From NCBI GenBank assembly GCA_033032865.1, contig JAWHQI010000304.1, forward strand, positions 1,897,001-1,961,000: a stretch of DNA of 64,000 nucleotides. The letters run 5' to 3'. The notes beneath the pieces are model-generated. The model was not told the origin of the DNA. It did no database searches and worked only from the letters and a program-made list of their open reading frames with translations. Each line of letters opens with the position of its first letter. Position 1 is the first letter of the stretch. A program made the position numbers and the translations under genes. Below, piece after piece: positions 34,132 to 44,765 of the stretch. The stretch comes from Dactylorhiza incarnata (lineage: Eukaryota > Streptophyta > Magnoliopsida > Asparagales > Orchidaceae).

Positions 34132-34440
34132 TAACAACCCAATCTACAACAACTGGTATTGTTTGCTTTAGTTCAACCCAGCCCATACTAATCTGAACAA
34201 CATGATTTTATTCTTCTCCGTAGGTGGCCTATGAGTACTTCCTAGGAGGTCGCCCATCCCAAAACTACTCCCACAAGTGCTCGCTTAATTGTGGAGTTTC
34301 CAACACAATTCCATTACTTGCTCCGAAAAGACACCTCTGATATTTTAGGGTTCAAATTATTACTTAAGCCGATTAATTTTTACCTCCAATTTTGGTTTGA
34401 GATTCGGTTTCCGCACCTCCTTTCACCTAAAAGTCTGTCT
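34132..34440 (-). repeat. 5S rRNA-derived repeat (Cassandra TRIM LTR-like), inverted copy
   Basis: On the minus strand 34300-34228 reads GGAAACTCCACAATTAAGC, then GGGATGGGCGACCTCCTAGG. These are the internal control region and 3' half of a plant 5S rRNA gene with substitutions. The + view starts TGTAACAACCC, like Cassandra LTRs. Flanks (TTAGGTGAAAGGAGGTGC, TTAAGTAATAATTTGAACCC) are shared with the copy at 34640-34940. I call it a Cassandra-type repeat rather than a 5S gene because the 5S part is embedded in conserved non-5S sequence and is mutated. Confidence 0.6.
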
Positions 34441-34639
34441 TCCTAGAAGTATGCTTGGACCAGTCTTTCTCTAGGCTTCTCTGCCCCATATGGACTCCCT
34501 TCCCTCATTGGACCTTTTGCAGTACAGTGTGTGGTTCATGGACGAACCAAGTAGAAGTTGGTGGCCTTGTAACATTCTAAATCCGACGATGACAGTCCGA
34601 TGAGGGCGGGCGTGCTTCTAAGATGACATGATTCTAGGT

Positions 34640-34940
34640 GAAAGGAGATGCAAGAATAAAACGAATCTCACATCAGAATTAGAGATAAAGTTACTGAGCT
34701 TAAGTAATAGTTTGAACCCTCAAATAACAGAGGTGCCTTTTCGGAGCAAGTAATGAGGTTGTGTTGGAAACTTCACAATTAAGTGTGCTCTGGTGAGAGT
34801 AATTCTGGGACGAATGATCTCCTGAGAAGTATTTGTAAGACGCCCATGGAAAAAGATAAAACCGTGTGGTTCAAACTAGCTAGAGTGAGATGAGTTGAAC
34901 CAAAGTACAATATCTCAGATATTCGGATTGTTAAAAATTG
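34640..34940 (+). repeat. 5S rRNA-derived repeat (Cassandra TRIM LTR-like), second copy
   Basis: Opposite orientation to 34132-34440. 34765-34835 reads GGAAACTTCACAATTAAGTG, GAGAGTAATTCTGGGACGAATG and CTCCTGAGAAGT, again 5S-like with different substitutions. The shared flank starts TTCTAGGTGAAAGGAG at about 34633. Downstream (34955-35050) a GTGTGGTTC...GACGAACCA segment repeats one at 34515-34610 in direct orientation. Confidence 0.6.
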
Positions 34941-35439
34941 TGTCAGAGTCTGACCTCCTGCAACACGATGTGTGGTTCAAGAACGAACCACAAAAATGTT
35001 GGTGGGTCTGCAACTTCCTGAATCTGACGAGGGCGGTCCGATAAGGGAGGAGAGTGAATTTGTCGAGTCGATTGTTTGGCTTAATCAGTGAATTTTGTTC
35101 CCTAAATATTGTGCTAACATGTACATGGGTCAATAAGATGGCATGGGCGATGATGGTGCCATCGAGGGTAAGTTAGATGACATGTTTAATGATTGACACA
35201 CGCTATGGGCGGTTGTAATTGATGTGCTCGCAAGGAATTAGTTTTGTGAATCAGAAGTGGTTAGCAACCTAATGCTTGTATCATGGAAGCACTTGTGTGA
35301 TTTACTGCTTGAGTGTCAATGTTCACTTTGCAGATAATAGTAAATATGGTACAAGCTTATATCATTGCATGATTCACCCTATGTTAACCTTAGTCATATT
35401 TTTCTTTATTCTTTCTATTGCGTACTAAGATGACAAAAC

Positions 35440-36930
35440 TAAAGAAAGGGCTTGAATGACTGAATGGTCCCTGTCGTAAGCTTCCTCACAACAAGACACT
35501 CTATCTCGTCCTTCGTGTTTTCTCATGACACTGTGTATGAACAAAGTTGGTGTTATCCCTTATCGGAGAGGAATCCGATGATCAGGCGGTTGGGCTAGTG
35601 TCAAACCTTGTATCTCCTCGATACCTCTGAATAGGAAAGACTATGCAACCACGGGTCGACTGTGGCGGTGGCTTTGCCCAATCGCATGTGGACTTATGAG
35701 AGCTGAGAAGTTTAGTTCGATCATATTCTAGATGGACTGGAGCACGACGAGATAACAAGAAATGACAACTTCTCTTTGGAGCTTAGTTGTGGTTTTGAGT
35801 ACATCAAAATCCATAGAAGGCTTTGACCCATTGATGCGGACATCCCTTAGTATCTGCAACCATTGGACTCCCAAAATGGTATCCACGCCGCTCAAGTCGA
35901 ATGCATAAAAATTAGGTGGACTCGAGTAAGTTTCCATTGTCACGAGTAAATGTGTGACCAAGCTGCAAGTCTTTGAATCAAGTGGACTTGAGTAAGTTTC
36001 CAATGCCATGAATAAGCATGTGACCGAACCGCCCGTAAGAGACTCGTGGTCTTTCTCTAGATAGAGCTGAAATGAGCTCGCTGTTGAACTGGAAGTGGAG
36101 GTATGAAAGTAAATTCCATGGCAAAAAATTGTGGCTTGTGCCATTGTTGGTCTTGAACACCACCATATGATTTGACGTGCGCTTATGGATGGAGTGTTGT
36201 CTACCAAATAGAATGAGAGGTCTATATTGTGAAGTTTCCTCGTAGTGTCGGGAGTAGCTGTGTTATCCACAATTTCTAGTGCCTCGATTGACCATGGTGG
36301 CTTCATCCTCCTTCGCTCACATGCGTCTATAGTTCCTTGAGGGGGAATTGATGGGGCGAAGTGTAGAGTTGTTTGCACTTGAAGCACAATCCTTTGCTTC
36401 TCAACTTTTGGAACTCATGGTCGGATAGTTTATGTGGTGGAAGTCACGGTTTGGTGAGAGTAGTGGATGGTGGTTTTGGAGATGGTGGGTTGGGGTGATG
36501 GGAATGTCTGGTGGAGTGGAACTCTAGAGGAGGGCTGAGATTTGGAGAAGGGTTGTATGGTCGGTGTGAGGATTGGTGGTGAGACCACTGGTGGGAGGGT
36601 TATGGTGTCGGTAGCGTGAAGTCTTCCACAAACCGCGCTTGTTGTGTGGCAATAGACAATGTTGTAGGATTGTAGATGCATGATCTGATGAGCGGATTGA
36701 GGCTTTGCATGAAATGACCCAAGGTAGTGTGTGGTTGCAAGCCCGGGTACATGATTGTCGATCTCCACAAAATCTTCATTGTAGGAGTCGTTGGAGTAGG
36801 TTTGCTGCACGAAGCAAAGGAGTAGGCATTGCCGGCATGACGGTAGTCATAATGCATGACCAATTCGTAGATGACAATATCACGTTTGAGTTTGCTTGAC
36901 AAAGTCATCACATTAAATGGAGAGCAGAAC
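35440..36930 (-). pseudogene. gag-protease-RT start of a degenerate gypsy (element K)
   Basis: On the minus strand the Gag end reads LGHFMQSLNPLIRSCIYNPT and TTLSIATQQARFVEDF (about 36730-36610), typical of gypsy Gag. The protease appears at about 36166 as TNNGTSHNFL, where the catalytic Asp-Ser-Gly reads Asn-Asn-Gly. It ends with FYAFDLSGVDTILGVQWLQI (35910-35850). RT begins as DHRIPLR then ITPTLFIHSV near 35600-35500 and fades. There are several frameshifts and no LTR was found. It lies immediately upstream of XDH exon 37017, inside the intron. Confidence 0.7.
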
Positions 36931-37016
36931 TCTCTCCGTGACATGTCTATCCAAGTTTTATCTAACCATATTTCAGTTTTTGAGAATTCTGACATAATTC
37001 CTTCCTTGTTCTACAG

Positions 37017-37256
37017 GCTCCTCAAAAGCACCTGGTTTCTGTTGCTAGTGTTCTTGGACTTCCATTTTCAAAAGTTGTTTGCAAAACAAAACGCATTGGC
37101 GGTGGGTTTGGAGGGAAGGAAACGAGGTCTGTATTCATTGCTGCTGCAGCTTGTGTACCATCTTATCTTCTAAACAGACCCGTTAAAATTACATTGGAGA
37201 GGGACGTGGACATGATGACAACAGGTCAACGACATAGCTTCCTTGGGAAGTACAAG
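37017..37256 (+). CDS. XDH: xanthine dehydrogenase exon (molybdenum domain, GGGFGGKE)
   Basis: XDH oxidises hypoxanthine and xanthine to uric acid in purine breakdown, using FAD, iron-sulphur clusters and a molybdenum cofactor. This 240-bp exon (80 codons) begins APQKH after the acceptor TTGTTCTACAG and ends SFLGKYK before GTATTA. It holds VVCKTKRIGGGFGGKET, a molybdopterin-binding block conserved from animals to plants, and LNRPVKITLERDVDMM. It joins in phase 0 to 43242. No stops. The exon expected upstream (ending around the SSTQ position of relatives) was not found anywhere in the window, and a gypsy relic sits just before. I could not decide how the RDVDMM block aligns with the catalytic glutamate of animal XDH. 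Confidence 0.95.
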
Positions 37257-37744
37257 GTATTACTAAACTCGTATTTAGAATTGGCTAGTATTCTTGCTAT
37301 TTAAATCTATGGACACCGATCTATGCTATAGAAAATTATGATTTTTTGAAGCGTTGAGTTTCCTTTCTATATTATTTTTCTCTCTGTATGATTTCCAAGT
37401 AATGTGATTAAAACTTATGTAAAATATATTAGCCAGTTCACACTAAATTTATAGGTAGAGCAAATGCCAAACACTGATTATTCAAACAGTCTAACCTCTT
37501 TTATGGTAATAATAACATACACTTGATTTTATCTCCCCTCATCTAACACATAAAACTATGTATTGCCATTTATGAAGTAAATGCCATAAAACGTTGCATA
37601 GCTTTTATGAAGTATAAGCATACCAACTTATTTTTGACATCTCTTATTTGCATTGTTATTCATCTCTTATTTGCATTGTTATTCATCTCTTATTTGCATT
37701 GTTATTCATCTTTCGAGTTTCAACAAGGTGACCGGCAGGAAACC
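37257..37744 (+). other. XDH intron, 5' part
   Basis: AT-rich intron sequence from the donor GTATTACT to the insertion point of element F. A 23-bp unit (CATCTCTTATTTGCATTGTTATT) is repeated three times from 37638. The intron resumes at 43138 after the duplicated AAACC. Confidence 0.75.
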
Positions 37745-38041
37745 TGTTACGAATGGCGACGGGGACGGCGAAGGCGAAGGGCGGCCACCGGTGTGGCGGG
37801 TCTATCGAAGGAGGGAACACGGCACGCGCGCCGAAGCATGAGGGCGGCGCTGTATCAGTCTTTTATTGTCGCACCGTACTATTGTATTTTTCCTTTATGC
37901 ACCGGGTAGTATATAAGCCCGAGATACTCTTGTTTTGAGATTATGCTGAATTATTATCGTGTCTTGGAATTTCTCTCATCTTCCTCCTCCTCTTCTCCCC
38001 TCTCTTCTCCTAATCTCTCCTCTTGGAACCCTAGCCTAACA
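37745..38041 (+). repeat. 5' LTR of element F
   Basis: The LTR starts TGTTACGAATGGCGACGG and ends CCCTAGCCTAACA. It contains GTAGTATATAAGCCC (about 37908), a good TATA box, and a pyrimidine-rich U5-like end. Confidence 0.9.
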
Positions 38042-38043
38042 AG

Positions 38044-38057
38044 TGGTCCGACCTGCC
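38044..38057 (+). promoter_or_regulatory. putative primer binding site of element F (non-Met)
   Basis: TGGTCCGACCTGCC begins two bases after the LTR and starts with TGG, as needed to pair with a tRNA CCA end. It is not the initiator-Met sequence seen in the other elements here. Element D has nearly the same motif in the same place (44513-44526). I cannot name the tRNA. Confidence 0.5.
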
Positions 38058-38444
38058 CTCTTCCGGCCGCGGTTTCCGCCGCCTGAAGTTGATCCAGCGC
38101 CTCGTCCCCGATCCCGAACCGCGCCAGTCCCGCTAGCCCTGCTCCGTCTCCGTCCGCGATCCCGTACCGCGCCAATCCACGCGCGGAGCCCGCCAACCCC
38201 GCTACCAGATCCCGCACCGCGATCCCGCCAGCCCCGCTACCAGATCCCGCACCGCGCCAGTCCACGCTCCAGAGCCCGACCTTCCTGCCGCGGCTTTTCT
38301 GGTTTCCACACCCGACGTCTCTTCCCCATCCGGTCTCCTGCTGGATCGGTAGCCAGCGACCGATCCAGCGGCCCCTCCAGCCGGACTTCCTCCCCAACCC
38401 TACATCGGTTTCTTGCGTGCTTGCCACGCCATTCCAGCCGTCTC

Positions 38445-39660
38445 ATGGGCAACCCAGAGTCCACGCCTTCTCTTCCGACCTCCGATCCGACTGTTCTTCG
38501 CCGATTGGAAGACCACGATGCCTCCATCGCCTCCCTCCAAGCATTCGTCCTCCGTATGGACTCCAAACTCGACGCCATCCTCACCCCCCCGCGCCGCCGC
38601 CACCTCCAACGCCGATTCCCCTTTATCTTGGGCACCCCTCCGGACATTTCTCCGCCTGCTAATCCCCCTCTCCCCACCATTGCCGGCAGCCCCTGGTCCC
38701 TCGAGGTGCCGTCCTTCAATGGCACCGATCCGTTAGGGTGGATCGCGTGCGGAACAATTCTTTGAACTCCAACAAACGCCCGACAATCTTAAAGTCAGCA
38801 CAGTCATGATCGGAATGGAAGGCCCCGCCATCCACTGGGTCTGATGGCCCCGTCAAACCAACCCGACACTGCAATGGTCGACCCTCCAACAAAACCTCAT
38901 CAGCCGCTACGACTCCCGCTATTCCGGCACCGCGGTGGAGCGGCTCTGCGGCATCCGCCAGACGGGCACCCTTGACACTACTCCAATGAGTTTATCGCCC
39001 TCGCCACCCACGTTCTCGGCCTTCCGCCGGACCACTACCTCAGTTTCTTTATGCATGGGTTGCGCCCTCACATCCGGGCACGGGTCCGTACCCATCACCC
39101 CCCTCCTTAATGGAGGCCATGGATCTTGCCCGCTTGGTTGAAGCAAAATTCCTTTCTCGGCCGCCAGAGCCGGGCCGACCACCCCCCGCGTCCGCGCCGC
39201 GGCCGCCACCTCGGCCTCCAACTTTCCCTCGTCCTCCACCGCTCGAACCTCCAACCGGCCCGGGACGGGCAGCACCACAGCCGCGCGCCCCCCGGCCCCC
39301 AAACCATCCATGGCTCTCCAACTAGGAATACAACGACCTACGATCTAAGGGTCTCTGCTTCCGATGCAAGCAACCCTATACACCCACACATGATTGCCCG
39401 CTCAAAATCCTTCGGGTCCTCATCGGCGAGGAGGAATCAGAGGTAACTTTGGCAGATTTTGAGGCTCTGGAGGCCGACACTACCACCGAGGATCTGCTTG
39501 AGGCCACCTTTCACCGTCTGGACCATCCGTTCTTTGCGGTCGGCGGGATTCCGAGCCCTCAGACGATGAAGATGCGGGGACTTCTCCAAGGGACCTCGGT
39601 AGTCGTGATGATCGACAGTGGCGCCAACCATAGTTCATTTCTCAGCTTCTAGTGGATCGC
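38445..39660 (+). pseudogene. gag and protease of element F
   Basis: Gag starts at the ATG at 38445 (MGNPESTPSLPTSD), with a coiled-coil-like LEDHDASIASLQAFVLRMD and then SLEVPSFNGTDPLGWI. About two bases are missing near 38748, shifting the frame. It continues EQFFELQQTPDNLKV, a stop in HWV-stop-WPRQ (TGA), YDSRYSGTAVERL, FMHGLRP and AMDLARLVEAKF, then a proline-rich hinge. A knuckle of the chromovirus type (CFRCKQPYTPTHDC, 39357-39398) follows. The protease has VVMIDSGANHSSF with the Asp-Ser-Gly triad intact at about 39612. A TAG (39650-39652) then separates it from the pol frame. Confidence 0.88.
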
Positions 39661-41070
39661 TTTACAGTCTGCCTGGGGGACGGCCACCGGCGGGCCACAG
39701 GAGGTCTCTGTGCGGGCCTTACTCTCATGCTTGGTCAGAGTCCCTTCCATGCCGACTTTTATGCTTTTCCTCTGGGCGGAGTTGATGTCATCCTGGGCGT
39801 GGCGTGGCTCCGGACTCTCGGAGACGTCAACGTCAATTGGAACCGCATGACGATGCGCTTCTTCTGTGGGGGCACACCCTGCCTCCTGCAAGGCGAGGCC
39901 TCCATTCTCCGTCGTGCCGTCTCTCTTCAGTCTCTGCAGAAGTCCTCCGAAGTGGAGTGGGTGGCCGCCTTATGGCACATAGCGGACACGACCGACCCAC
40001 CACCTCCACCCGCTCCAGCACTGCAGGCCATTCTGGATGGCTTTCCAGTTGTTTTCGCCAACGGGACACGCTTCCCTCCGCCTCGACCTATAGATCATCA
40101 TATTCCGCTGCGAGAGGGGGTGACCGCCATATCAGTCCGGCCGCACCGTTACGGCCACGCCCAAAAGGGCGAGATCGAGGCGCTTGTCCGGGACATGCCC
40201 TCTGCAGGCATCATCTGCAGCTCCACCCCGTTCTCGAGCCCCGTCCTACTGGTCCGCAAAAAGGACGGGAGTTGGCGTTTTTGTGTGGATTACCGTGAGC
40301 TCAACAAGGCCACGGTCCCCGACAAGTACCTGATCCCCGTCATTCAGGAGCTTTTGGATGAGCTGCAGGGCGCGGTCTTCTTTTCTAAGTTGGACCTTCG
40401 GGCTGGCTACCACCAGATACGGGTGCGCGAGGAGGACGTGCCCAAGACGGCGTTCCGCACCCATGACGACCATTATGAGTTTTTAGTCAGGCCTTTTGGC
40501 CCGACGAACACTCCCGCCACCTTCCAGGCTACCATGAATGACTTGTTTCGCCCGGCTCCGCGCAGGTACATATTGTTATTCTTCGATGATATTCTTGTGT
40601 ACATCTCATCCTGGCAGGCTCACTTGGATCACCATCACGCCACCCTCACCACCCTCCGGGAGAACGCTTTCTGCGTGAATCCCAAGAAGTGTGTTTTCAG
40701 CCAGATGGAGGTCAGCTATTTGGGCCATACTATTTCGGCCAATGTGGTGGCCATGGATCCGGAGAAGGTGCAGGCCGTCCTTCAGCGGCCCACTCCCCGC
40801 TCCCTCCGCGACGTCCGCGGTTTCTTGGGCCTTACCGGCTATTATCGCCGGTTCATCCGGGATTACGGCAAGCTCGCGAAGCCGCTCTCCGAGTTGTTGA
40901 AGAAGGAAGAGGCTGTAAGATTTCAGTGTACATCCCTAGCCGACGGTGCCTTTCGATCCCTTCAGCGAGCTTTGAGTACCGCCCCCTTTCTCGCCATGCC
41001 AGATTTCTCGCAGCCATTTGTGGTGGAATGCGACGCATCAAGCTCCGGAGTCGGCGCAGTTTTGATGTAG
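39652..41070 (+). pseudogene. reverse transcriptase and start of RNase H, element F
   Basis: One 472-codon open frame. It starts in the protease tail (FHADFYAFPLGGVDVILGVA), then SSTPFSSPVLLVRKKDGSW, CVDYRELNKATVPDKY, FFSKLDLRAGYHQIRV, FDDILVY with both catalytic Asp residues, VSYLGHTIS, and FLGLTGYYRRFIRDYGKLA. RNase H begins FVVECDASSSGVGAVLM and stops at TAG (41068-41070), where relatives continue with Gln. The motif MPFGLTNAP reads RPFGPTNTP, which may weaken activity. This is the best-preserved enzyme frame in the window. Confidence 0.92.
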
Positions 41071-42840
41071 GTCGGGCAGCCTATAACCTATTTCAGTCGG
41101 ACGTTCGCCTCCACCGTTCATCCCAGCTCCGCCTACTAGTCAGAGCTGATGGCCTTGGTACTCGTTGTCCAGCACTAGCGTCCATACCTGCTGGGCCGCC
41201 ACTGCACCTTCCGGACGGACCATCATAGCCTTCGCTACCTGCTTCATCAGAAGATCGCAACCTCGGCGCAACAGATTTGGGTGGCCAAGCTCCTCGGATA
41301 TGATTTTGACATTGAGTTTCGGGCCGACACGTCCAACCGTGCAACCGACGCTCTTTCCCGCCACCCGCGGACAGCCCTCCTGGCGGCCATTTTGCATCCC
41401 TATTGGGAAGATGCCGACATACTGCAGCGGGAGGTGGCCACCGACCCCACCCTTCAGACGATCGTGCGGGCTCTCTGGGCCGACCCATCGTCCTGCCCAC
41501 CATACCACCTCGTGGGGGACCGTCTCCACTACCAGCAGCGCCTCGTGATCCCCACCTCCTCCCAGTTGATCCCACGCCTGCTCGTCGAGTTCCACGCCAC
41601 TCCCGAGGGAGGTCACGCAGGCGCCTTCCGGACATACCATCGCCTCGCAGCCTCGCTTTACTGGCCCGACATGTTTCAGAAGGTCAAGACCTTCGTTGCA
41701 GCGTGCCTCCCGTGTCAGCGGGCCAAGTACAAGGCCACTTTTCCTGGGGGTCTCCTTCAGCCCCTACCCACCCCCACTCAGATTTGGGAAGACATTTCCA
41801 TGGACTTCATCTCTCGCCTGCCCCGTTCCAAGACTTGGGATTGTGTTCTGGTGGTGGTGGACCGCCTGTCCAAGTACGCACACTTCATTCCGCTCCGCCA
41901 CCCCACAACCCCTCTTGTCGCCGCAACTTTCGTCGATGGACCGGATACCGCGCTCCATTGTCAGCGACCGCGACCCGCTTTTTCTTAGTGCCTTCTAGCA
42001 AGCTCTCTTCAGGATGCAGGGCACACAGCTACGCATGAGCACAGCATACCACCCGCAGACAGATGGCCAGTCTGAGGTCATGAACCGGTGCCTCGAAACT
42101 TACCTGCGGTGCTTCGTGTGCGACCACCCGCGGGCGTGGGGGGAGTGGCTATCTTGGGCAAAATACTCCTTCAACACCTCTTTCCACTCCGGCACCGGCA
42201 CCAATCCGTTTGAAGCCGTCTACGGGCGTCCCCCCCCCAGTCTTGAGCCGCACCCTTCCGGGGGAGTGCACGGTGGCCGCGGTGGACGGCCTTCTTCGAG
42301 ATCGGGATTCCATACTCCAGCAGCTACACCAGCACCTTCAGCGCGCCCAGGACCGGATGACGATCGCGGTCAACTGCCATCGCCGCGACGTTCAGTTCAG
42401 CGAGGGGGACTCCGTCTTCCTCAAGTTGCGCCCGCACCGCCAAGTCTCTGCTGCTTCTCGGACCCATTCCAAGTTGGCGGCCAAATTCTATGGCCCCTTC
42501 GAGATCCTGGCCCGAGTAGGCACTCAGGCCTACCGCCTCCGCCTTCCGCCCGAGAGCCGTATCCACCCGGTATTTCACGTGTCACAACTCAAGCGGGTGA
42601 TTGGAGATCATTCGGTCAAGGGGGCGCTTCCACCACCGGATTCAGGCACTATGCCACCTGCAGTTCACCCCCAGCGCATCATCGACACTCGCACGACACA
42701 GCGAACAGACCAGGCAGTGGACAGGTTTTGGTTCTATGGCAGGGCCTCCCAGACTCAGAGGCAACGTGGGTCGACCGGGCCGAGCTGCAACAGCAATTTT
42801 CAGATTTTTGCCTTGGGGACAAGAAAAATTTCCCAGCGGG
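41071..42840 (+). pseudogene. RNase H end, integrase and chromodomain, element F
   Basis: After the TAG, RNase H continues (PITYFSRTF, TDHHSLRYLLHQK, RATDALSRHPRT) with further stops. Integrase (41281-41988) has a full zinc finger (HATPEGGHAGAFRTYHR, CLPCQRAK) and core DISMDFISRLPRSK. After a frameshift near 41930 it has IVSDRDPLFLSAF, a TAG in place of Gln, and STAYHPQTDGQSEVMNR, so the DDE residues remain. The C-terminal part needs another frame (from about 42230): FYGPFEILARVGTQAYRL, VFHVSQLK. The chromodomain-like end (VLVLWQGLPDSEATWVDRAE, about 42727-42790) is in yet another frame. At least three frameshifts are visible. Confidence 0.88.
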
Positions 42841-42846
42841 CGACAT

Positions 42847-43137
42847 TGTTACAAACGGGGACGGCGAAGGCGAAGGGCGGCCTCCGGTGTGGCGGGTCTA
42901 TCGAAGGAGGGAACACGGCACGCGCATCGAAGCATGAGGGCGACGCTGTATCAGTCTTTTATTCTCGCACCGTACTATTGTATTTTTCCTTTATGCACCG
43001 GGTAGTATATAAGCCCGGGATACTCTTGTTCTGAGATTATGCTAAATTATTATTGTGTCTTGGAATTTCTCTCATCTTCCTCCACCTCTTCTCCCCTCTC
43101 TTCTCCTAATCTCTCCTCTTGGAACCCTAGCCTAACA
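42847..43137 (+). repeat. 3' LTR of element F
   Basis: It starts TGTTACAAACGGGGACGG and ends CCCTAGCCTAACA. It is very similar to the 5' LTR with scattered substitutions, and is followed by the TSD AAACC. Confidence 0.9.
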
Positions 43138-43241
43138 AAACCCCTCTTGATATAAAGCAATATCTCAAACACCCCTCACTTTAATTTATAGGATGTGGTT
43201 TTTCTTCTTTAATGGGTTCTTTTTAAATAATTCATATGCAG

Positions 43242-43526
43242 GTTGGTTTCACAAATGCTGGGAAGATCCTAGCATTGGACCTTGAACTCTATAACAATGC
43301 TGGAAATTCGCTAGATCTGTCAGCTGCAGTCCTTGAACGTGCGATGTTCCACTCGGATAATGTCTATGCCATACCTCATATCAGGGTTAAAGGGGCGGTT
43401 TGTTATACAAACTTTCCTAGTAATACAGCTTTCCGTGGATTTGGTGGGCCACAAGGTATGATTATTGCAGAGAATTGGATTCAACATGTTGCCATGGAGC
43501 TTCAAAGGAGTCCTGAAGAGATAAGG
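43242..43526 (+). CDS. XDH: xanthine dehydrogenase exon (AFRGFGGPQG)
   Basis: This 285-bp exon (95 codons) follows the acceptor TTCATATGCAG and precedes the donor GTAGCA. It starts VGFTNAGKILALDLELYNN and contains LERAMFHSDNVY, then TNFPSNTAFRGFGGPQGM. That block carries the arginine which in characterised XDH enzymes positions the purine substrate at the molybdenum centre. It ends RSPEEIR. Phase 0 on both sides, no stops. The preceding intron is 5985 bp, mostly element F. Confidence 0.96.
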
Positions 43527-43630
43527 GTAGCATTTTTTTGTTGTTGTTGTATTTTATTACGTATTGTTACTCAAAACTATGTTAACTCATGCTTCTCATT
43601 CCTAAATTCTAATTATTATTATTTCTTCAG

Positions 43631-43852
43631 GAATTAAACTTTCATCCTGAAGGGCATATGTTACATTTTGGTCAAGAAGTACATAATTGCACGCTAAAAT
43701 TGGTTTGGGATGAACTGAAGGAATCCTGTAATTTTCTAGAGGCCCGTGAAGCAGTAAATCTGTTCAACCTCCACAGTCGTTGGAGGAAGCGCGGTATTGC
43801 ACTGATACCTACTAAATTTGGAATCTCCTTTACAACAAAGTTTATGAACCAG
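43631..43852 (+). CDS. XDH: xanthine dehydrogenase exon (PTKFGISFTTKFMNQ)
   Basis: This 222-bp exon (74 codons) lies between the acceptor TATTTCTTCAG and the donor GTGCGTAG. It reads ELNFHPEGHMLHFGQ, then CTLKLVWDELKESCNFLEA and RWRKRGIALIPTKFGISFT, ending KFMNQ. This is the linker and start of the second molybdenum subdomain. The upstream intron is only 104 bp, the one short intron seen here. The next intron is 10451 bp and contains elements D, C and E plus fragments. Confidence 0.96.
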
Positions 43853-44232
43853 GTGCGTAGAAATATGTACTAGAAAGTTTGACTGAAAATTATGTACATT
43901 CTATTTCTGCCCAACTGCGAGTGTACTGATTTTGCATTAATTCATACCAATTTAAGGATGTATAGACTGCATTTTCTTGTAAGGGTGATAGATCTATTAT
44001 TTAAGATATTCTTCAATTTTTTTCTTGTATGTTCAAGAATTATTGATAAGATCTTCAACATTTATCTTCTTATTTTTTTTGGTATGTTGTGCTTGGCATT
44101 TCGCCGGTTCCTATTGCTTTTCATCTAATTTTCTATCTTTTTTCTGTTAGAGAGGCAGAAAATATCCACATGAATCTAGTGTATAAGTTTGATAGATCTC
44201 ATAGCATACTACCAAATATAAAATTAACCTAA

Positions 44233-44510
44233 TGATACAAATATGACTTCTTGGGCCATCCACGTGCCCTCCTATCTACCTATATAGCCTTAGGGCATTT
44301 TCGTAATTATGTATGTTACTCCCAACTATATAAAGCAGTTATAGCGAGTCGTTTAGGTTATCTTGGATCATTAGGCTTTAGGCTCTCTTTGGAGAGAAAG
44401 CTCTTAGAGTGATCTCATTCTTAAGAGATTAAGTCGAGCTTGTCTTCAAATTTTGTATCTTCTTTCACATTAATCTACATATTTTCATTGGATGATAGTG
44501 GAAGCTATCA
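44233..44510 (+). repeat. 5' LTR of element D
   Basis: It matches 50875-51151: CCTCCTATCTACCTAT, TTTAGGTTATCTTGGAT, GGCTCTCTTTGGAGAG, GCTATCA end. The next bases, TGGACCGACCTGCC (44513-44526), resemble the element F primer site. Confidence 0.88.
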
Positions 44511-44765
44511 ACTGGACCGACCTGCCGCCTACTTTAGTTTTAGTCCTGAACCCTAATCGACTCTTGCTTCACTGTCCCAGCTCCACGACGACAATCATGT
44601 TCCCACTCTAGCGACACTCTCGTCGTTTGCTCACGATTTTCGACTCCTGCAATGATCTCGCCCTTTCTGCTTCTATTCTTGTACGCTACTTCGATCGTAG
44701 AACTTTCCGCTAGTGACAGCTTTTGCGCGCTCGTTGCCTCCTAATTGACGACGGTCCAGCCATTT

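Larger units (their letters stand above)
37745..43137 (+). mobile_element. Ty3/gypsy element F, Reina-like chromovirus, structurally complete
   Basis: Short LTRs (37745-38041, 297 bp; 42847-43137, 291 bp; TGTTAC...CTAACA) are flanked by a perfect TSD AAACC (37740-37744, 43138-43142). The 5.4-kb size, short LTRs and compact gag-pol fit the Reina group. The order is gag, protease, RT, RNase H, integrase, chromodomain. Coding is strongly GC-rich, unlike the AT-rich intron around it. Several frameshifts and stops mean this copy is inactive. It lies in the XDH intron in the same orientation as the gene, so its LTR signals would be read by XDH transcription. Confidence 0.92.

Noticed and set aside
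34228..34300. A functional 5S rRNA gene
   Set aside because: Only part of 5S is present, with many substitutions, inside a larger conserved repeat.
38043..38444. Coding start of the 240-codon frame upstream of the F Gag
   Set aside because: The part before the ATG at 38445 is GC-rich leader sequence (repeated CCCGCTACCAGATCCCGCAC-type units) containing the primer site; several frames are open on both strands.
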